Source of the DNA: Hemibagrus wyckioides
Lineage: Eukaryota > Chordata > Actinopteri > Siluriformes > Bagridae
Assembly: GCF_019097595.1 (NCBI RefSeq)
Contig: NC_080714.1
Span: 4,363,259 to 4,427,258, forward strand
Direction of reading: 5' to 3'
DNA: 64,000 nucleotides
Shown: positions 1-13,397 of the stretch, one piece after another
Layout: each line of letters begins with the position of its first letter
How positions within the stretch are numbered: the first letter of the stretch is position 1
Notes under the pieces: model-generated
The model's input: the letters and a program-made list of their open reading frames with translations, nothing else
Told to the model about the DNA's origin: nothing
The model's database searches: none
Translations under genes and position numbers: made by a program

Positions 1-1654
1 TGACACATTTTAAGCATTTACTGAACGTTTCCAGAAGCAGTGAGATGAGGTTTTTTTCCCCCCTCATGTCCTCATTGGTTTGAAATGAAACGAAATGTCT
101 CTTCATGAGAATGAAGAAAAAATGATTGAGTTAAATGGACTTGACTTCATGCTAATATTTTGTTTTTAAAGCATATGTGGCTAAATTATTAGTAATCTTT
201 AAGAATAAGGACTAACTGTTCTCCTTGAATTAAGCGTCAGATCTATTTTCTTGTCCGATAGCAAAAAGTTTGTCCTCCTGTAATTATCAGTTGCAGGGGT
301 GCCAATACTTTTCAGCTGGGGGCAAAAGTCATAAGGCCTCCTGTTTGCTAGCATTCTCCAGTAAAAAACAGTGATTTATCCCATACAGGTTGCTTTGCTG
401 GTGGAATAAAAGAGGAATAAAAACGCGTCCAATCACGATTGTCCGATCTGCAGTATCAATAATTATCAAATCCTGCCTTTCTCTTTTATGTTGTTATTTC
501 TGCATCTTCTGTTCTTCTTGCCTCATTCTGTTTCCCTCTCTCTCTCTCAGACTCAGACACACACACACACACACACACAGTACCTTTGCCTCATCTCAGC
601 TCGCGGTGGCTAGCCGGGTTCCGTCTTGAATCAAATCAGAAAGTGTGGGATAATTCTGTAACTAATAAAGAAGAAGGGATTGAGGGGGAGCGCTTTGATG
701 GATCAGGCTGAAAAGATATTTCATGTTTTTTGTGAGCGATGTGTGATTCTATGGAGGCCGAGCGATCCCCTGCTGCTCCTCTCGGCCCGCAGGCGGCCCC
801 CCTCTGGCTAACGTTACGGAGAAAGGAAAGCATTTTATAGCGACCTCTCTCTCTCTCTCTCTAACTTTCTCTCTCTCTCTCTCTCTTGTCCCCCTCCGTC
901 AGACCCCTTTCTTCTTTTGTTCCCCTTTGAAGAATGACTTTAGACATTGTATTTACATATTTAACCATGGATGAAAGAAAGGAGGGGTGAGGAGGAGAAG
1001 AAGGCTTTCTCCGGCCCTTTTGGGAATATAGATAAGTTGAAATGAATAGAAATCTTATTAGTTATTTTTTTCCCCTAAGCATATGTCCTCCCCCTCCTCT
1101 CATTTCATGTGAAGTCTAAAACGATATGATGGAGATGATAAGAAAGAGATCAGAGATCACCTGGACAGAGACTCGGCTTTCTATCTTCTGAACGCTTCCC
1201 GCGTGGTTAGAGGAAGGGTTCTGACCAAAGGAAAAGGGGGGGGATCAAATCAAATCGGACCGTAAAAATTTATATATATACTTAAATGTGATCATTCGGG
1301 ATTGTTCTATTTCTGTTTCGCCGCCATCTTTTAATCCTTTGGTAGTTTCTGTATTTAAAAAAAAATCTATTACTGGTTGTAGTGGATATTTTTTTGCTTC
1401 TCAAACACACACACACACACTACAGACAACAGCTCAACAAGTCAGAGGATCTTTTGCGGCAGACTTTCTAGACTATTGACTTTGCATACATGGGTTTTGA
1501 ATGTGTGTGTGTGTGTATGTGTGTGTGTGTGTGTGTAAAGGGGGCTGGTAGCAATGGTGGATTTTGGCCATGTTTCGTATTGTGCTCTCAGACTGAAAGG
1601 GCATGTTGATTAAACGTATGGGAGGGGCAGGAGCTTAATCTGCTTACCACGGGC

Positions 1655-1742
1655 CTCTTCTCTTCTCTTCTCTTCTCTTCTCTTCTCTTCTCTTCTCTTC
1701 TCTTCTCTTCTCTTCTCCTCTCCTCTCCTCTCCTCTCCTCTA
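1655..1742. repeat. TCTTC/TCCTC pentanucleotide microsatellite
   Basis: About 17 pentamer units are seen. The 5' part is TCTTC and the last five or so units are TCCTC, a typical interruption that spread by slippage. Confidence 0.9.
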
Positions 1743-1975
1743 AAGGAATCTGTCGGACGCATTTTTAGCATTTTAACTATTTTAGACGAGCAATGGAAAA
1801 CCGGTCAGTCAAGTGAAGGAAACTCTCATGAGCTCCCCGATTAATCATTTAAGCCCTTGGCTGCTTCAAACGCGTGCTTCGTTCAACGAGGACACGCGCT
1901 TTTAACGGTTCAATAACAGATCATTTATTAATGACTTCTAATTGTTCCTTTGTGTATCAGCTCAAACTTTATCAA

Positions 1976-2021
<46 letters not shown>

Positions 2022-2433
2022 CTCTCTCTTTCACTGTCTCTCTCTTTAATGCTTTAATGTACATCTTTTTTTCTGTAACCCTTTTGAGCATGAAATGTAA
2101 AAAAAGGGGGAAAAAAACATATCTAAATCACATGCTGTAATTGAAGCCAGATCCTGATTTCTCTTGCTCTGTAGACTATTTGCATTTCTCAATGAAGCAT
2201 CTCTCTTCTTTGAGACACTTTTGCGACTCTTTTGAATGCCGCAGCCTTTTGAAAGGAAAGTTTTTTTAATTCTAATTGCCGAAATCAGCCGCATCGTGCA
2301 TCAGATTGCATAGATTTTGTGTAAGTCAGGAACATTCCTGTATTTTATCATCGAAGGTCATGAAGGTTAAAGAAAGGAATACATTTATGATGAACAACTA
2401 GCTAAAGAATCTGGATAGAATCTGTTTTTTTTA

Positions 2434-2435
<2 letters not shown>

Positions 2436-2487
<52 letters not shown>
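2436..2487. repeat. AT dinucleotide microsatellite
   Basis: An alternating AT tract of about 50 bp, interrupted once by TG near its start. It lies just upstream of an interspersed repeat. Confidence 0.9.
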
Positions 2488-2490
<3 letters not shown>

Positions 2491-2559
2491 CAAGTACACC
2501 AGCTTTGCAACTTTGCAACTGACTCAACTTTTTTTATTCAGTATAAAGAAATGGATGAT

Positions 2560-3110
2560 TTTCTGGCTGTGAGTCTGATATAAGATGAGTCAGGACTCTG
2601 TTGGCTCTCAGTGTGTTTTAGATGTGTGTTTTTCTCTCTGTTGGATAACTTTACACAGAATTTTACTGGTTGAAGATAAACACCTTCAAATTTTCAATGC
2701 TTTTTCATAGAACTAGCACATGGAGCATCTCAGAGAGTAGAAATGGGTTTGATAGCATCATTTACTTTGAAGATAAATTAACTGTTTTTGTTTTTCTGGA
2801 ACTTTTCTATGCCCCTAGTAGGCTAAAAATAGAAATACTTCTAAAACACTACAAATTCTTAAAGTCCTGAGTGTCTACTTTCATATGAGATTCATGTTAA
2901 CCTCCACTGTGGAGTGAGACATGACAAAGACGTTCAGTCATCAACATGGACACGACAAAAACAGACATCATTTTGATAAATGTACAAATATTAGAGTCTG
3001 ATTAATGCTTTGATTATATTTTATGCCCCAACTTTGTAACCGAATCCACTTTTAATGAATCAACCGCTAAGCTACATCGTGATCAGATGTCTGAAGAACA
3101 ACAATCCTGC
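2560..3110 (+). repeat. Unclassified dispersed repeat, copy 1
   Basis: This stretch is clearly similar to the reverse complement of 17,930-18,535 and, over its first part, to 8,105-8,320. Shared blocks include CAGTGTGTTTTAGA, a TTTTTC run followed by CTCTGTTGGATAA, and GAGCATCTCAGAGAG. The three copies differ by many substitutions and indels, so they are old. I see no transposase or reverse transcriptase frame and no clear terminal repeats, so the class is unknown. Confidence 0.7.
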
Positions 3111-3392
3111 GCTCGTATTTTGCTTCACTGGTTTTACACACAGCTTTTCTTTTACCACATTAGAAACTGGAAAGCGCTGATGGAAACCGAATCGCTCGAT
3201 CGGGCCATAAACAGCACAACCACAATCACGGGGTTAAAACCGAGGAGCAGACGCAGTGTGTAAACACCGGTGCAGTTACACAACGTGTCGAACAACGTGC
3301 TAACTACTGATCTGTCAGCCAGACATCGTTCAACGTGGCTTCATGAATAGAAAGAGTAAAATCACACACTATCGTGTTGTAATATTGTGTTA

Positions 3393-3880
<488 letters not shown>

Positions 3881-4163
3881 ATACTGCTTGTAATACAAAA
3901 AAATATTTTTTTTTACTACACAAGATCAGTTTTCGTCCTGCCTGAAGTTGGCTTGTATTACACTGCGATAATCTCAATCTTTTTTTCTGTCGCGAACAAA
4001 AATATTTTTCGTAAAGTTTAGCTTTTCATCAAGCACGGTGTCTCTAGAGACGAACAAAATGACAGTGGAGGAAGACATCTTGAGGAATCATGTTACTTTG
4101 GTATCAGACTCAAAAATCTGAAAACGAAATTCTGTACATACTGATTTTCGAAATTCTGTACAG

Positions 4164-4203
<40 letters not shown>

Positions 4204-5130
4204 TTATGAATATAGATATAAACCCCATCAAAACCCCATCTGGATTCTAATTGTATTATTTTTAATGACCTACCCATTCTACGATATGATCAAACTTTTC
4301 TAACACGCAACTGGCAAAAATAAAATAGCAAACTTCAGACACCGAGCACGTCTTTGGCTGTGCAAATTTAATTTTGGGCCAAACTATTCCTTTAAAGTCG
4401 TCCTCTTTGAAAACGTGAACTTTGATGTAGTGAAGACCATGATATTGAATTTTTTATATCGTTTCAGCCCTAAGAAAGACATCCCATCTCTACGAACGAA
4501 GCGCTAGCTGCTAAAGTTTCGCTAAATGTTAAATTAGGAAGTTTGCAAACACGTCGCCTTGCACCAGATGGCAGAGGTGGCGCGGTTCTAGTGTGTCCAG
4601 ATTCTGGAGGTGACCGGAGGTTACAGGAGTGAATGAAACAAATAGATCACTTGTGTGTTCCTAAGAGATAATGAAGTGATTGAAAACTACCCGAGGTCCT
4701 TGTAAGGGCACTTGAGTGTGAATCGCTAATCAGGAAGGAGTCTCTCTCTCTCTCTCTCTCTTTTCTCTAATCCGTCTTTGAGTGCCAGGACTGGATTCAG
4801 CAGTGTGTCTAAATCCAGGCAGGGGGGAGTGAGGGATAGAAAGAGGAGAGAGAAAGAGAGAGGGATCGAAAAAAAAGGGGGATATGGGGACACCCCGCTG
4901 ATTTTGGCTCCGGAGGATCCATTCATGCGGAGGGCCTTCACGTACTATTCCCACAGTTCACACAGGCACACACACTCTCCACCTAAATTAGATTAGACTC
5001 CTCTTCATTCTCCTCAGCGAGAACGCTGGCCTTTCTCTGCCAGAGACCCGTCGATCTTCGCTCTTCTTCTTCTTCTTCTTCTTCTTCATCTTCTTCTTCT
5101 TCAATGCAACGAGCACTCAGACAACCTCAG
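3881..5130. other. Non-coding stretch, AT and CT microsatellites
   Basis: No gene is seen. There is an AT tract at 4161-4199, a CT tract at 4739-4760, and a CTT/CTTCTT tract at 5055-5103. The rest is unique-looking AT-rich DNA. Short open frames around 4,730-4,990 come from the CT/GA-rich composition on both strands and are not credible genes. Confidence 0.5.
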
Positions 5131-5145
5131 TCAATAGACTCTCAT

Positions 5146-5420
5146 GTATACACACACACACACACACACAATCCAAAGCTTTAGAAGAAATCATCACTGT
5201 TCCTGATCACACTGCGCGCACACACACACACACATACACACACACAATCCAAAGCTTTAGAAGAAATCATCACTGTTCCTGATCACACTGCGCGCACACA
5301 CACACACACACACAGACACACACACACACAATCCAAAGCTTTAGAAGAAATCATCACTGTTCCTGATCACACTGCGCACACACACACACACACAATCCCA
5401 CACACACAATCCAAAGCTTT
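5146..5420. repeat. Minisatellite with CA-array linkers
   Basis: A unit of about 80 bp is repeated three times with a fourth partial copy. Each unit has a CA microsatellite followed by a constant block that begins ATCCAAAGCTTTAGAAG and ends with CTGATCACACTGCGC. The constant blocks are nearly identical, while the CA parts vary in length, so array growth is recent. Confidence 0.9.
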
Positions 5421-5429
5421 TAGAAGAAC

Positions 5430-5815
5430 ACATGATCTCTCCCTCTCTCTCTCTCTATCTATATATCTCTGTTTGTCCCCTTCCTCTGTCTCTCTCTGTC
5501 TGTCTCTCTCTCATTCTCTGTCTGTTTGTCTCTTTCCTCCACCCTATCGCTGTCTGTCTCTTTCCTTACCTCCTCTCTTTTTCTCTCTGTCTGTCTGTCT
5601 GTCTGTCTGTCTCACTGTCTGTCTGTCTGCCTCTCTCTGTGTCAGATGAGACGATGCCATGGTGGGTGATAAGGGGGAAGACAGGGTAGGAAGGTGGCGG
5701 GGGGGGGGGGGGGGCACGGTGTAGGGTGGGTGTCAGTGAGAACTTGACCAGCTGTGCTGTGTGTTAAACTGTTGTCTCTCTGAGAACCAGACATGAGAGA
5801 GAGAGAGAGAGAGAG

Positions 5816-5851
<36 letters not shown>

Positions 5852-5860
5852 AAATCCATC
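5430..5860. repeat. CT/CTGT-rich tract, G16 run and GA array
   Basis: The part 5430-5645 is a degenerate pyrimidine tract of CTCT and CTGT units. A pure run of 16 G lies at 5699-5714, and a GA array at about 5794-5850. Open frames rich in Ser/Leu/Cys or Arg/Glu across this stretch are by-products of the repeats. Confidence 0.85.
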
Positions 5861-6376
5861 ACTCATGCAATTTTGATGCAACTTTTGAGTCAAAAATAAA
5901 ATCCATATGATTTTCCTTGTCATCCAGTGTTACTGATTGTTTGTATTGCACGTCATTGCGTATTAAAATTTCCCAGTAAAGAAGCTCAGCCACTTTAGTA
6001 TTTGCCTAACGATATAAATTTGATTTGCTCCACTGAGGCTTGAAAGACGATGAGCCTTGGTGAGCACACATGCAGGACTAGCGCATGGGAGTGTGTTTGT
6101 CCGGATGACTCATGCAGGATGCGGCACAGAAACGGAAAACATGCTGGCGAACGGTTGGAAGGTTCACAGGCCACAACTGTCATCCGTCTGCTGTGAGAAG
6201 AAAAGGATCATCAAATGTGACCCGAGTTCACTGAGTACTGAAGGTCTGAGTCAGAGACAAGTCTTGAAATGTTTTGTTTGTCATTTGTATGTGGAGTTCT
6301 CAGCAGATTGGAGAAAAAATGAACCCTGAAATAAATAGATAAATAAATAAATAAATAAAATAAACAAAGTAGTGTT

Positions 6377-6475
6377 AATATAATATAATATAATATAATA
6401 TAATATAATATAATATAATATAATATAATATAATATAATATAATATAATATAATATAATATAATATAATATAATA
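6377..6475. repeat. TATAA pentanucleotide microsatellite
   Basis: About 20 near-perfect copies of a TATAA pentamer, preceded by an AAAT array at about 6328-6360. The same pentamer forms a larger array at 13.4-14.2 kb. Confidence 0.9.
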
Positions 6476-6964
6476 GATACAGTCTAACAGCTCATATTGA
6501 GCAAAAACATCAGTAATAATAATCTCAGTAACCTGGGTTGCCAGATTTCCAGAAATTCCAGCTCAAAAACCACACAGAAGATCAGAAACTAATCCACAAA
6601 AAAACCTGGAAAAGTTGACATTTTTCTCTTTTCTCTCAGCCTTTGCATAGGAAAGGAAGTCAGCACAGTGGAAGAAAAATATAAAATAAATAAATAAATA
6701 TTCAGAATGTAACAGTATCACACAGCTTTATTTAAACATGATTCTTCATGTATCTCACGAGGATGTTGCTTCTGATGAGAACTAAAGTATAACCGTAGTG
6801 TTAAGTTTCGGTACCTGGACCATTGGTGGTAAAATAGTGCGGTGTTTAATTTTTATTCATGGCTTTAAAAAACCATGACCAAATCGTGTCAGAAGAAAGA
6901 AAATGAATTGTGTTTATGTTACTAATGTTGCATAACATGGAAACACTTTACACATCTGATGTAA

Positions 6965-7140
6965 TGGGGATGTGGAAGTTTAGTGGTTAAGGTGTTGGGC
7001 ATCTGGTCAGAAGGTTGAGAGTTTGAATTCCAGGTCCACCAAGCTGCCACTGCTGGACCGTTAAACATGGCCCTTAACTCTCAGTTGTATAAAATGTGAT
7101 AAATTGTAAGTTGCTCTGCCAGGAATGTAAATGAATTGAA
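6965..7140 (+). mobile_element. tRNA-derived SINE
   Basis: The start carries a degenerate Pol III A box (TAGTGGTTAAGGTG) and about 35 bp on a degenerate B box (GAGTTTGAATTCC). Next is a body with CCACCAAGCTGCCACTGCTG and a tail with GTAAGTTGCTCTG and AATGTAAATGAA. The tail resembles the 3' end of the LINE remnants at 33.8 and 36.7 kb, as expected for a SINE moved by that LINE. The copy is diverged and probably dead. Confidence 0.75.
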
Positions 7141-7697
7141 ATTAATTCAGTGAGCTTGTTTTATCAGTACATGATGCACATGCATTTCTGCCCCACCAGC
7201 ATCTCCATAATCCTCCTTTCCTCCATCTCCCAAATTAAGCAAAGTATCTCATAATAGCAATGATTAGGTCCATCAGTGTATGGAGATACTCTGCCTTGCA
7301 CCGCACTTACATCTTGCCTTTGTTTGTAGAAATGTATTTAATTGGATCAGGAAAGTTTTACATCTCATTTGCGTCCTTAAGAGCTCGATCGCGGTGATTT
7401 GGTGTCCCCTCAGTCCAGATGAAACATGCAAAACTGATGGCATATTTGGGAGAGTTTATTCCCAGGCTGGAGCATAAGAGTGAGAAGAAAAAGGGGGAAA
7501 AAAAGAGAAAGAGAGCGAGAAGATGAAAAGTAAGAGCTTGAGAAGATGAAAATCTGGGAGAAAACCTTCCTCTCCGGTCCTCATTGAGGAGAGAGGGAGA
7601 TCCGTATACGGCAGCAAATTGAGATCAAAGCCAAATTAAAGCTGACTCGTTCAAAGGCAGATAAAACTGTGCGAGCCTGCAGCGATATTTGCTCCAT

Positions 7698-7736
<39 letters not shown>

Positions 7737-8100
7737 TCCTTCCTGGTCTATGTTTCCCTTTCATTGCTTGGGACTTCGTCTTCCTCCTGAGAGACACAAA
7801 GGTCCTACGGTTACAGATAAAGCAATGGATTAAAGACCCCGTCGAATCTCCTGTGCTAATTCCAATAACCGTCACGAGGGATGAAAACGGAACGATGACA
7901 GCAGTAGTTAGTTACTTTGACAAACAAGTTTTAGATTTTTGACAGTTTTGAGTCATGAACAGAGTTGTACTGTCTTGTATTTCTCTGTTCAATTTAACAG
8001 AACCCAAAAGAAAAGAGTATTAAAGCAGCTATGTTATGCTTATAGCTTGAATAGTCCATCGATATACGTCGAAAAGTCTTCCACTGAAGTTTAGCTTTAT
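7141..8100. other. Non-coding stretch, possible conserved DNA
   Basis: No supportable gene. The blocks 7,160-7,480 and 7,560-7,700 are unique, compositionally balanced, rich in short AT homeodomain-type words, and interrupted only by a CT array at about 7702-7734. This is the look of conserved non-coding DNA in fish gene deserts, but no comparison was possible. Confidence 0.35.
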
Positions 8101-8104
8101 TTAA

Positions 8105-8320
8105 CCCTCATGGGACATTTTTCGATCGGTATAAACAAATTAAGTTGTTTTATTTCGGCAAGTCTGATGTAAATTGAGTCTGTTGGCTTTCAGTGTGTTT
8201 TAGACGTGTGTTTTTCCCTCTGTTGAATAGCCTTACACAGAATTTATTAAGAAATAGAAACTTTTAGCTGCTTTTTAGATGAACAAACACTTGGGGTGTC
8301 TCAGAGAGCGGCAATGGGTT
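8105..8320 (+). repeat. Unclassified dispersed repeat, partial copy 2
   Basis: This matches the same family as 2,560-3,110 and the reverse complement of 18,300-18,535, sharing GGACATTTTT, TATAAACAAAT and CAGTGTGTTTTAGACGTG. It stops after GGCAATGGGTTTGAG, where another repeat begins. Confidence 0.65.
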
Positions 8321-8333
8321 TGAGAAAAACATT

Positions 8334-8540
8334 TTTCAAATCAATTTATTTGTATTGCGCTTTTAACAATGGACATTGTCTAAAAGACGCTTTTCGGACG
8401 TATAGAAACATAGAATATCTCTAAAATTTATCCCCAAGAAGCAAGCCTGAGGCACCAGTGGCAAGGAAAAACTCCCTGAGATGATATGAGGAAGAAACCT
8501 TGAGAGGAACCAGGCTCAGAAGGGAACCTCATCATCAGTG
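8334..8540 (+). repeat. Dispersed fish repeat (family C), partial copy
   Basis: It begins with ATTTGTATTGCGCTTTTAAC and contains GAAGAAACCTTGAGAGGAACC. The same sequence recurs at 14,577-15,115. I recognise it as a common teleost interspersed repeat but cannot assign a class. Confidence 0.65.
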
Positions 8541-8592
8541 TTATTCACTTCACCTCTCACTGCTCACAATGTTATGCCTGATCAGTGTGTCT
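8541..8592 (+). mobile_element. Terminal fragment of the Tc1-like element
   Basis: About 50 bp match the right end of the internally deleted Tc1-like copies: ATTCACTTCACCTCTCACTG, then AATGTTATGCCTGATCAGTG. The rest of the element is absent. Confidence 0.7.
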
Positions 8593-9669
8593 CAATCGCT
8601 TCATGGAGTTTTTCTTTTAAAGACACATACTGTATGTCCCACCTATGTGACTCTAAGAATTGAATGAAGAAGACTTTATTGGTCACGTATTCTTTACAGC
8701 ACAGTAAAATACTTTTCTTCACATGTCCGAGTTTAGGAAGTTAGGGTCAGACATGACGGAGTGAAAACTGCATTGACACCAAGGACGAGATTAGCGGTCC
8801 GTCGCCTCGTCCTCTTGTCCACCTCAATGTGAGCGATGATGACGTCACATTTTTTGAAGAATCACAAGCTTCTCGAAATATCTCTTGCTTTTCTGAAAGC
8901 TGGCTGAAATAGACATGCTCTACTAAGAATTAGCAAGATGGCTAAACACATAAAATATCAGCTACTGATTACTGAACTTGTTACTGAATCCTTATCGCTT
9001 CCTTTTTTTCCTTATTTCTGATTGGTCGCTTGGTTTAAATAGGTTAAATCCCAACTCAGAAACCTGAATCTATTCAATGTGAATGAGATTATTCTCCATA
9101 TACAGTATACGGAATGTTCCGGAATAACGTTCTTCAGTATATAATAAGAGTTATTATTGTTATTATGGCAAAAAGTTTGAGAACCCCTGATTTTAAGGGC
9201 CCCAGAAAGTTAGAAGCAGCACTGCATTCAGATTAAGATTCTGCGGTGAAGCTCAGTGTGTGTAATTTATGCGTTATACACAGCCTTTCTTCTTTCACCC
9301 CCCTCCCAAAAAAAAAAAAAAACAGTGAATATTCTGATGATGTGATTCAAAGCGTCAGCTAATCCTGCGGACGCCATAATTGACAGATTGTGTTTGGAAG
9401 CTGAAGAGTAGAGACAGGCGCTGCAGGCGTTTGCATAGACACACCAGCGTTTTTTTTTTTTTTGCCTTTTTCCTGAAGTTCGGCATGGGCCGAGACACGG
9501 GGAGGTGTTCTGTGTTTTTTTTTTCCCCTCCTTTTTTTTTCTTCTCAGATGTTGTCTCTTCACCCGAGGCTCGCTTCTCCCTTTCATGCAGCCACATGCG
9601 GAGAGCTTCTCCCTCTGAAGTTGTGTTTGGATTAGCCAGAACAGAGGAACACCACTGAGGTAGCTCACG

Positions 9670-9706
<37 letters not shown>

Positions 9707-9960
9707 TCACTCAGTGTTTACCCAAAAACTGAACTGTCAAATGAGACTATTCTGTTGGGAGAAAAAGCAGAAAAACCATAAAGAAATCGGAAACGAACTG
9801 ACCGAGCGATCAGTCCACTTCAGGTCATCTTCTAGAGTGTGCTTTCTAGAAGAACCAAAGGTCATATGCTTTTATTTTAATATTAGCAAAATACAATCCA
9901 TGCACAGATCTCCAGTTCTCAATGCTTTGGAAAATGGAAAACCCGGGTGCAAGAAAGAAT
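8593..9960. other. Non-coding stretch, poly-A/T and CA tracts
   Basis: No gene is seen. The stretch 9,320-9,440 is unique and may be conserved non-coding DNA. Poly-A and poly-T tracts occur at 9307-9322, 9451-9463 and 9516-9540, and a CA array at about 9674-9704. Long open frames here arise from these tracts. Confidence 0.45.
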
Positions 9961-9961
9961 G

Positions 9962-10172
<211 letters not shown>

Positions 10173-10639
10173 CCTCCATGATGACAGAATGGGTGATCGT
10201 CCAGCACTGGGTTCTGAAAACGTGATGGACTTTTGTGAGATCTGTGTCAGTAACCTTCAACTCAGTTGATATTAATACAGTTGGGATTTTTAAGTTTTAC
10301 TTAAGCTTATTCATTATAATAGCAGCATGAATCTTATTATGAAGAGTAATAGGTAGTTCGAGAAGACCACCTTGACCACCCTGTGACGTGTCCACTCAGA
10401 GATAATAGAACCCTGAGGTCTCATTCGCCAAACCACACGGTGACGTGTCCTGTGGTAAACGTCGTGGTTAACAAATCTGCAATTAGTGAAGCGTCTCTGC
10501 TGTACGTGTGAAGATGTGTGTAGAGTGTGTGTGTGTGTGTGTGAGAGAGAGATAATCAGCTTCATGACACGTCCAGGACAGCATTACAAATTTGACGGCT
10601 TTAATATCATAATATGCCTCAGTGACTGCATGATTTTAG

Positions 10640-10960
10640 CTACACGATAAAAAGCGTAAGAGCTAAAATCAAAGTAATAAAACAATCTGTAACAAATCCA
10701 TCTCAGACTTTAACTCTGGGGCAGATAGAGAAGCAAAGCTGAGGGTAAAGTGGTTCCAGAATAAAAAGCAAAGCTTCCCTAAAGCCACAATGGAACTTTC
10801 TGGAACTTGATCCACTTTGGTGAAAATCCAAACATCATTACACCAGACAGTGAAGCACAGTGGTGGAGGCATCAGAGCTGTTTCTCTGACCAAATCTCCA
10901 TCTGGATTTTTTTGGTAGACAGCTTACTCCACTCATGGTTATATAATATTTCCTTTTTTT
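10640..10960 (+). repeat. Possible old Tc1-type transposase remnant
   Basis: The part 10,835-10,890 reads like the glycine-rich part of a Tc1 transposase (a GTGAAGCACAGTGGTGGAGG core), but frame and surroundings are decayed. It lies directly before the large TTTC compound array. Confidence 0.35.
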
Positions 10961-10971
10961 GGGTTATCAAC

Positions 10972-10973
<2 letters not shown>

Positions 10974-11024
<51 letters not shown>

Positions 11025-11045
11025 GCCCTACGTTGTACCACATTT

Positions 11046-11113
<68 letters not shown>

Positions 11114-11131
11114 TCCCTACATTGTACATTT

Positions 11132-11207
<76 letters not shown>

Positions 11208-11233
11208 TCCATCCCTACATTGTACCACATTTG

Positions 11234-11288
<55 letters not shown>

Positions 11289-11336
11289 TTTCTTTCTTTC
11301 TTTCTTTCTTTCCATTCCCTACATCATATCACATTT

Positions 11337-11400
<64 letters not shown>

Positions 11401-11422
11401 TCCCTACATTGTACCACATTTG

Positions 11423-11477
<55 letters not shown>

Positions 11478-11495
11478 TCCCTACATTGTACATTT

Positions 11496-11547
<52 letters not shown>

Positions 11548-11588
11548 TCCATCCCTACGTTGTACCATCTTTCCATCTTACCATAATT

Positions 11589-11652
<64 letters not shown>

Positions 11653-11670
11653 TCCCTACATTGTACATTT

Positions 11671-11742
<72 letters not shown>

Positions 11743-11783
11743 TCCATCCCTACGTTGTACCATCTTTCCATCTTACCATAATT

Positions 11784-11863
<80 letters not shown>

Positions 11864-11935
11864 TCACTCCATCTTACCCTAATTTCTTTCTTTCTTTCTT
11901 TCTTTCTTTCACTCCATCTTACCCTAATTTCTCTC
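10974..11935. repeat. Compound TTTC satellite with regular spacers
   Basis: Blocks of 8-18 TTTC units alternate with about 20 bp spacers of the type CCTACATTGTACCACA. From 11,550 some spacers are longer, with CATCTTACCATAATTTC. At least eleven blocks occur, and two longer blocks (about 11,555-11,785) repeat as a higher-order unit. The array is about 0.96 kb. Confidence 0.95.
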
Positions 11936-12945
11936 TTTTTTTTCTTCTAAAGGAACTCTTCTTCACAGAAAACTTCACCTTATAGAAAAATATATCGGAG
12001 TGTAAGTTTGGTATAAAAACATTCGGCTTCAATCACTTCACCCTTCACTACGATCACACTAAGGTCACTCTGAATGTTCGGAGGCATTTATCGTGCGTGT
12101 GTGTTTGCGCTTCCTTTGAAGCAAATAAAGCGTTTCCTTTGCAGCAGATATTAGGAGGGTTTTTTATCAGGAAGTAAACACAATAAGCAAACCTCCTGCT
12201 TTGTGTCTCGCTGAAACGGCTTTAAAAAGAGCTGTAGATGTTTCACTGCAACGACACAAAGGATCAGAAGAGAAAATAACAAACCAGAGAGTGAACTAAT
12301 GAGTCACTTTTTGTACCCAGATAATGTCGATGTGCTTCCACTGCCTCGGAGAAACACCCTCACACACACACACACACAGAAACATCCACGACTTAACACC
12401 TGGCTAAGTTGAAAAGAGCAGAGGAAAATGCCTTTTAATCTGTCTCAGATATGGTTTCATAGCTGTGAGCGCTTACCTCATCGCTCCCCCTGCACTCGCT
12501 CAGACTTGTACACACACATACACACATATACACACACCTGTGCACATTCCTTTGGCTCTCATATCAAAACACCCTCAAATCACCTTGACTCGTGCACACG
12601 CACACACACTCAGATATTAAACACGGCGAGAAAGACCTAGCGGCTCATTCTTGAGGTGGGAGCTAGCGATAGAGCCCCGTAGCCATGACACGGAGAAGCC
12701 GAGCCGGTCCTTTATGAGAGCCGAAAAAAAAATACACTTATCTGTGCGAAGAGGTTCCTAAAATCGACACAGTCGCTGAATGAATGATGAGGTTACATTT
12801 TATTTGCTTGCACCTCACAGCTTACACAGCCAACATGCTAGCTCATATAATTAGCTAGCTAGCTAAGTATTTTTATCCCTGCTTTAGTGAGAAACTAATT
12901 CTAATTTAAATCAATAAGTGTTCAAATCAGTAAATTAGAATGTAG
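11936..12945. other. Non-coding stretch
   Basis: No credible gene. Short CA arrays occur at 12,360-12,378 and 12,510-12,535. The remainder is unique sequence. Confidence 0.5.
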
Positions 12946-12950
12946 TTGTT

Positions 12951-13130
12951 ATTGATCTTTCGGCTGCTCCCTACGTGTGTGAGGGGTCGCCACAGCGGAC
13001 CCACTGGTCCGCACAACAACTTGACCCAGGTTTTACGCCGGATGCCCTTCCTGACACAACCCTCCCATTTTATCCGGGCTTGGGACCTGCACTGCATCCA
13101 GCGGCTGGGGTTTGGGCACTGGCTGGGAAT
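12951..13130 (+). repeat. Dispersed fish repeat fragment
   Basis: The words GGGGTCGCCACAGCGGA, GGATGCCCTTCCTGAC and ATCCGGGCTTGGGAC are typical of a widespread fish interspersed repeat. No coding content is visible and the element is truncated at both ends. Confidence 0.6.
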
Positions 13131-13397
13131 GTAGTAGTTAATAAATATTTACACAGTTTACACAATGAACATGCTAGTTCAGTTAATTAGCTAGCTATCT
13201 AGCTACGTATTTTTTATCTCTGCTTTAGTAAGAATTTAGTGTTTAAATCAATGAATTAGCATATAGTACTGAATAAACTGACATATTTACATAGCATGCT
13301 AATGTTATGACAAATGGCACCTGAGGTGATTTCAGTTAAAAAAGCTGGCTAATTCCTTCGCTAGCAGATAAGTCTGCTGCCTAGAAACTGACAGTTA

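Larger units (their letters stand above)
1..2560. other. Gene-free stretch with simple repeats
   Basis: No coding exon can be supported here. Simple repeats are visible: CA at about 559-579, CT at 846-888, GT at 1501-1536, a TCTTC pentamer array passing into TCCTC at about 1655-1742, CT at 1979-2045 and AT at 2434-2487. The stretch 620-840 is non-repetitive and of balanced composition. It has no long open frame with codon character and could be conserved non-coding DNA, but this cannot be judged from one sequence. Confidence 0.5.

Noticed and set aside
5140..5420. CRISPR-like array (constant block with variable linkers)
   Set aside because: The linkers are CA microsatellite DNA and the genome is vertebrate; it is a minisatellite.
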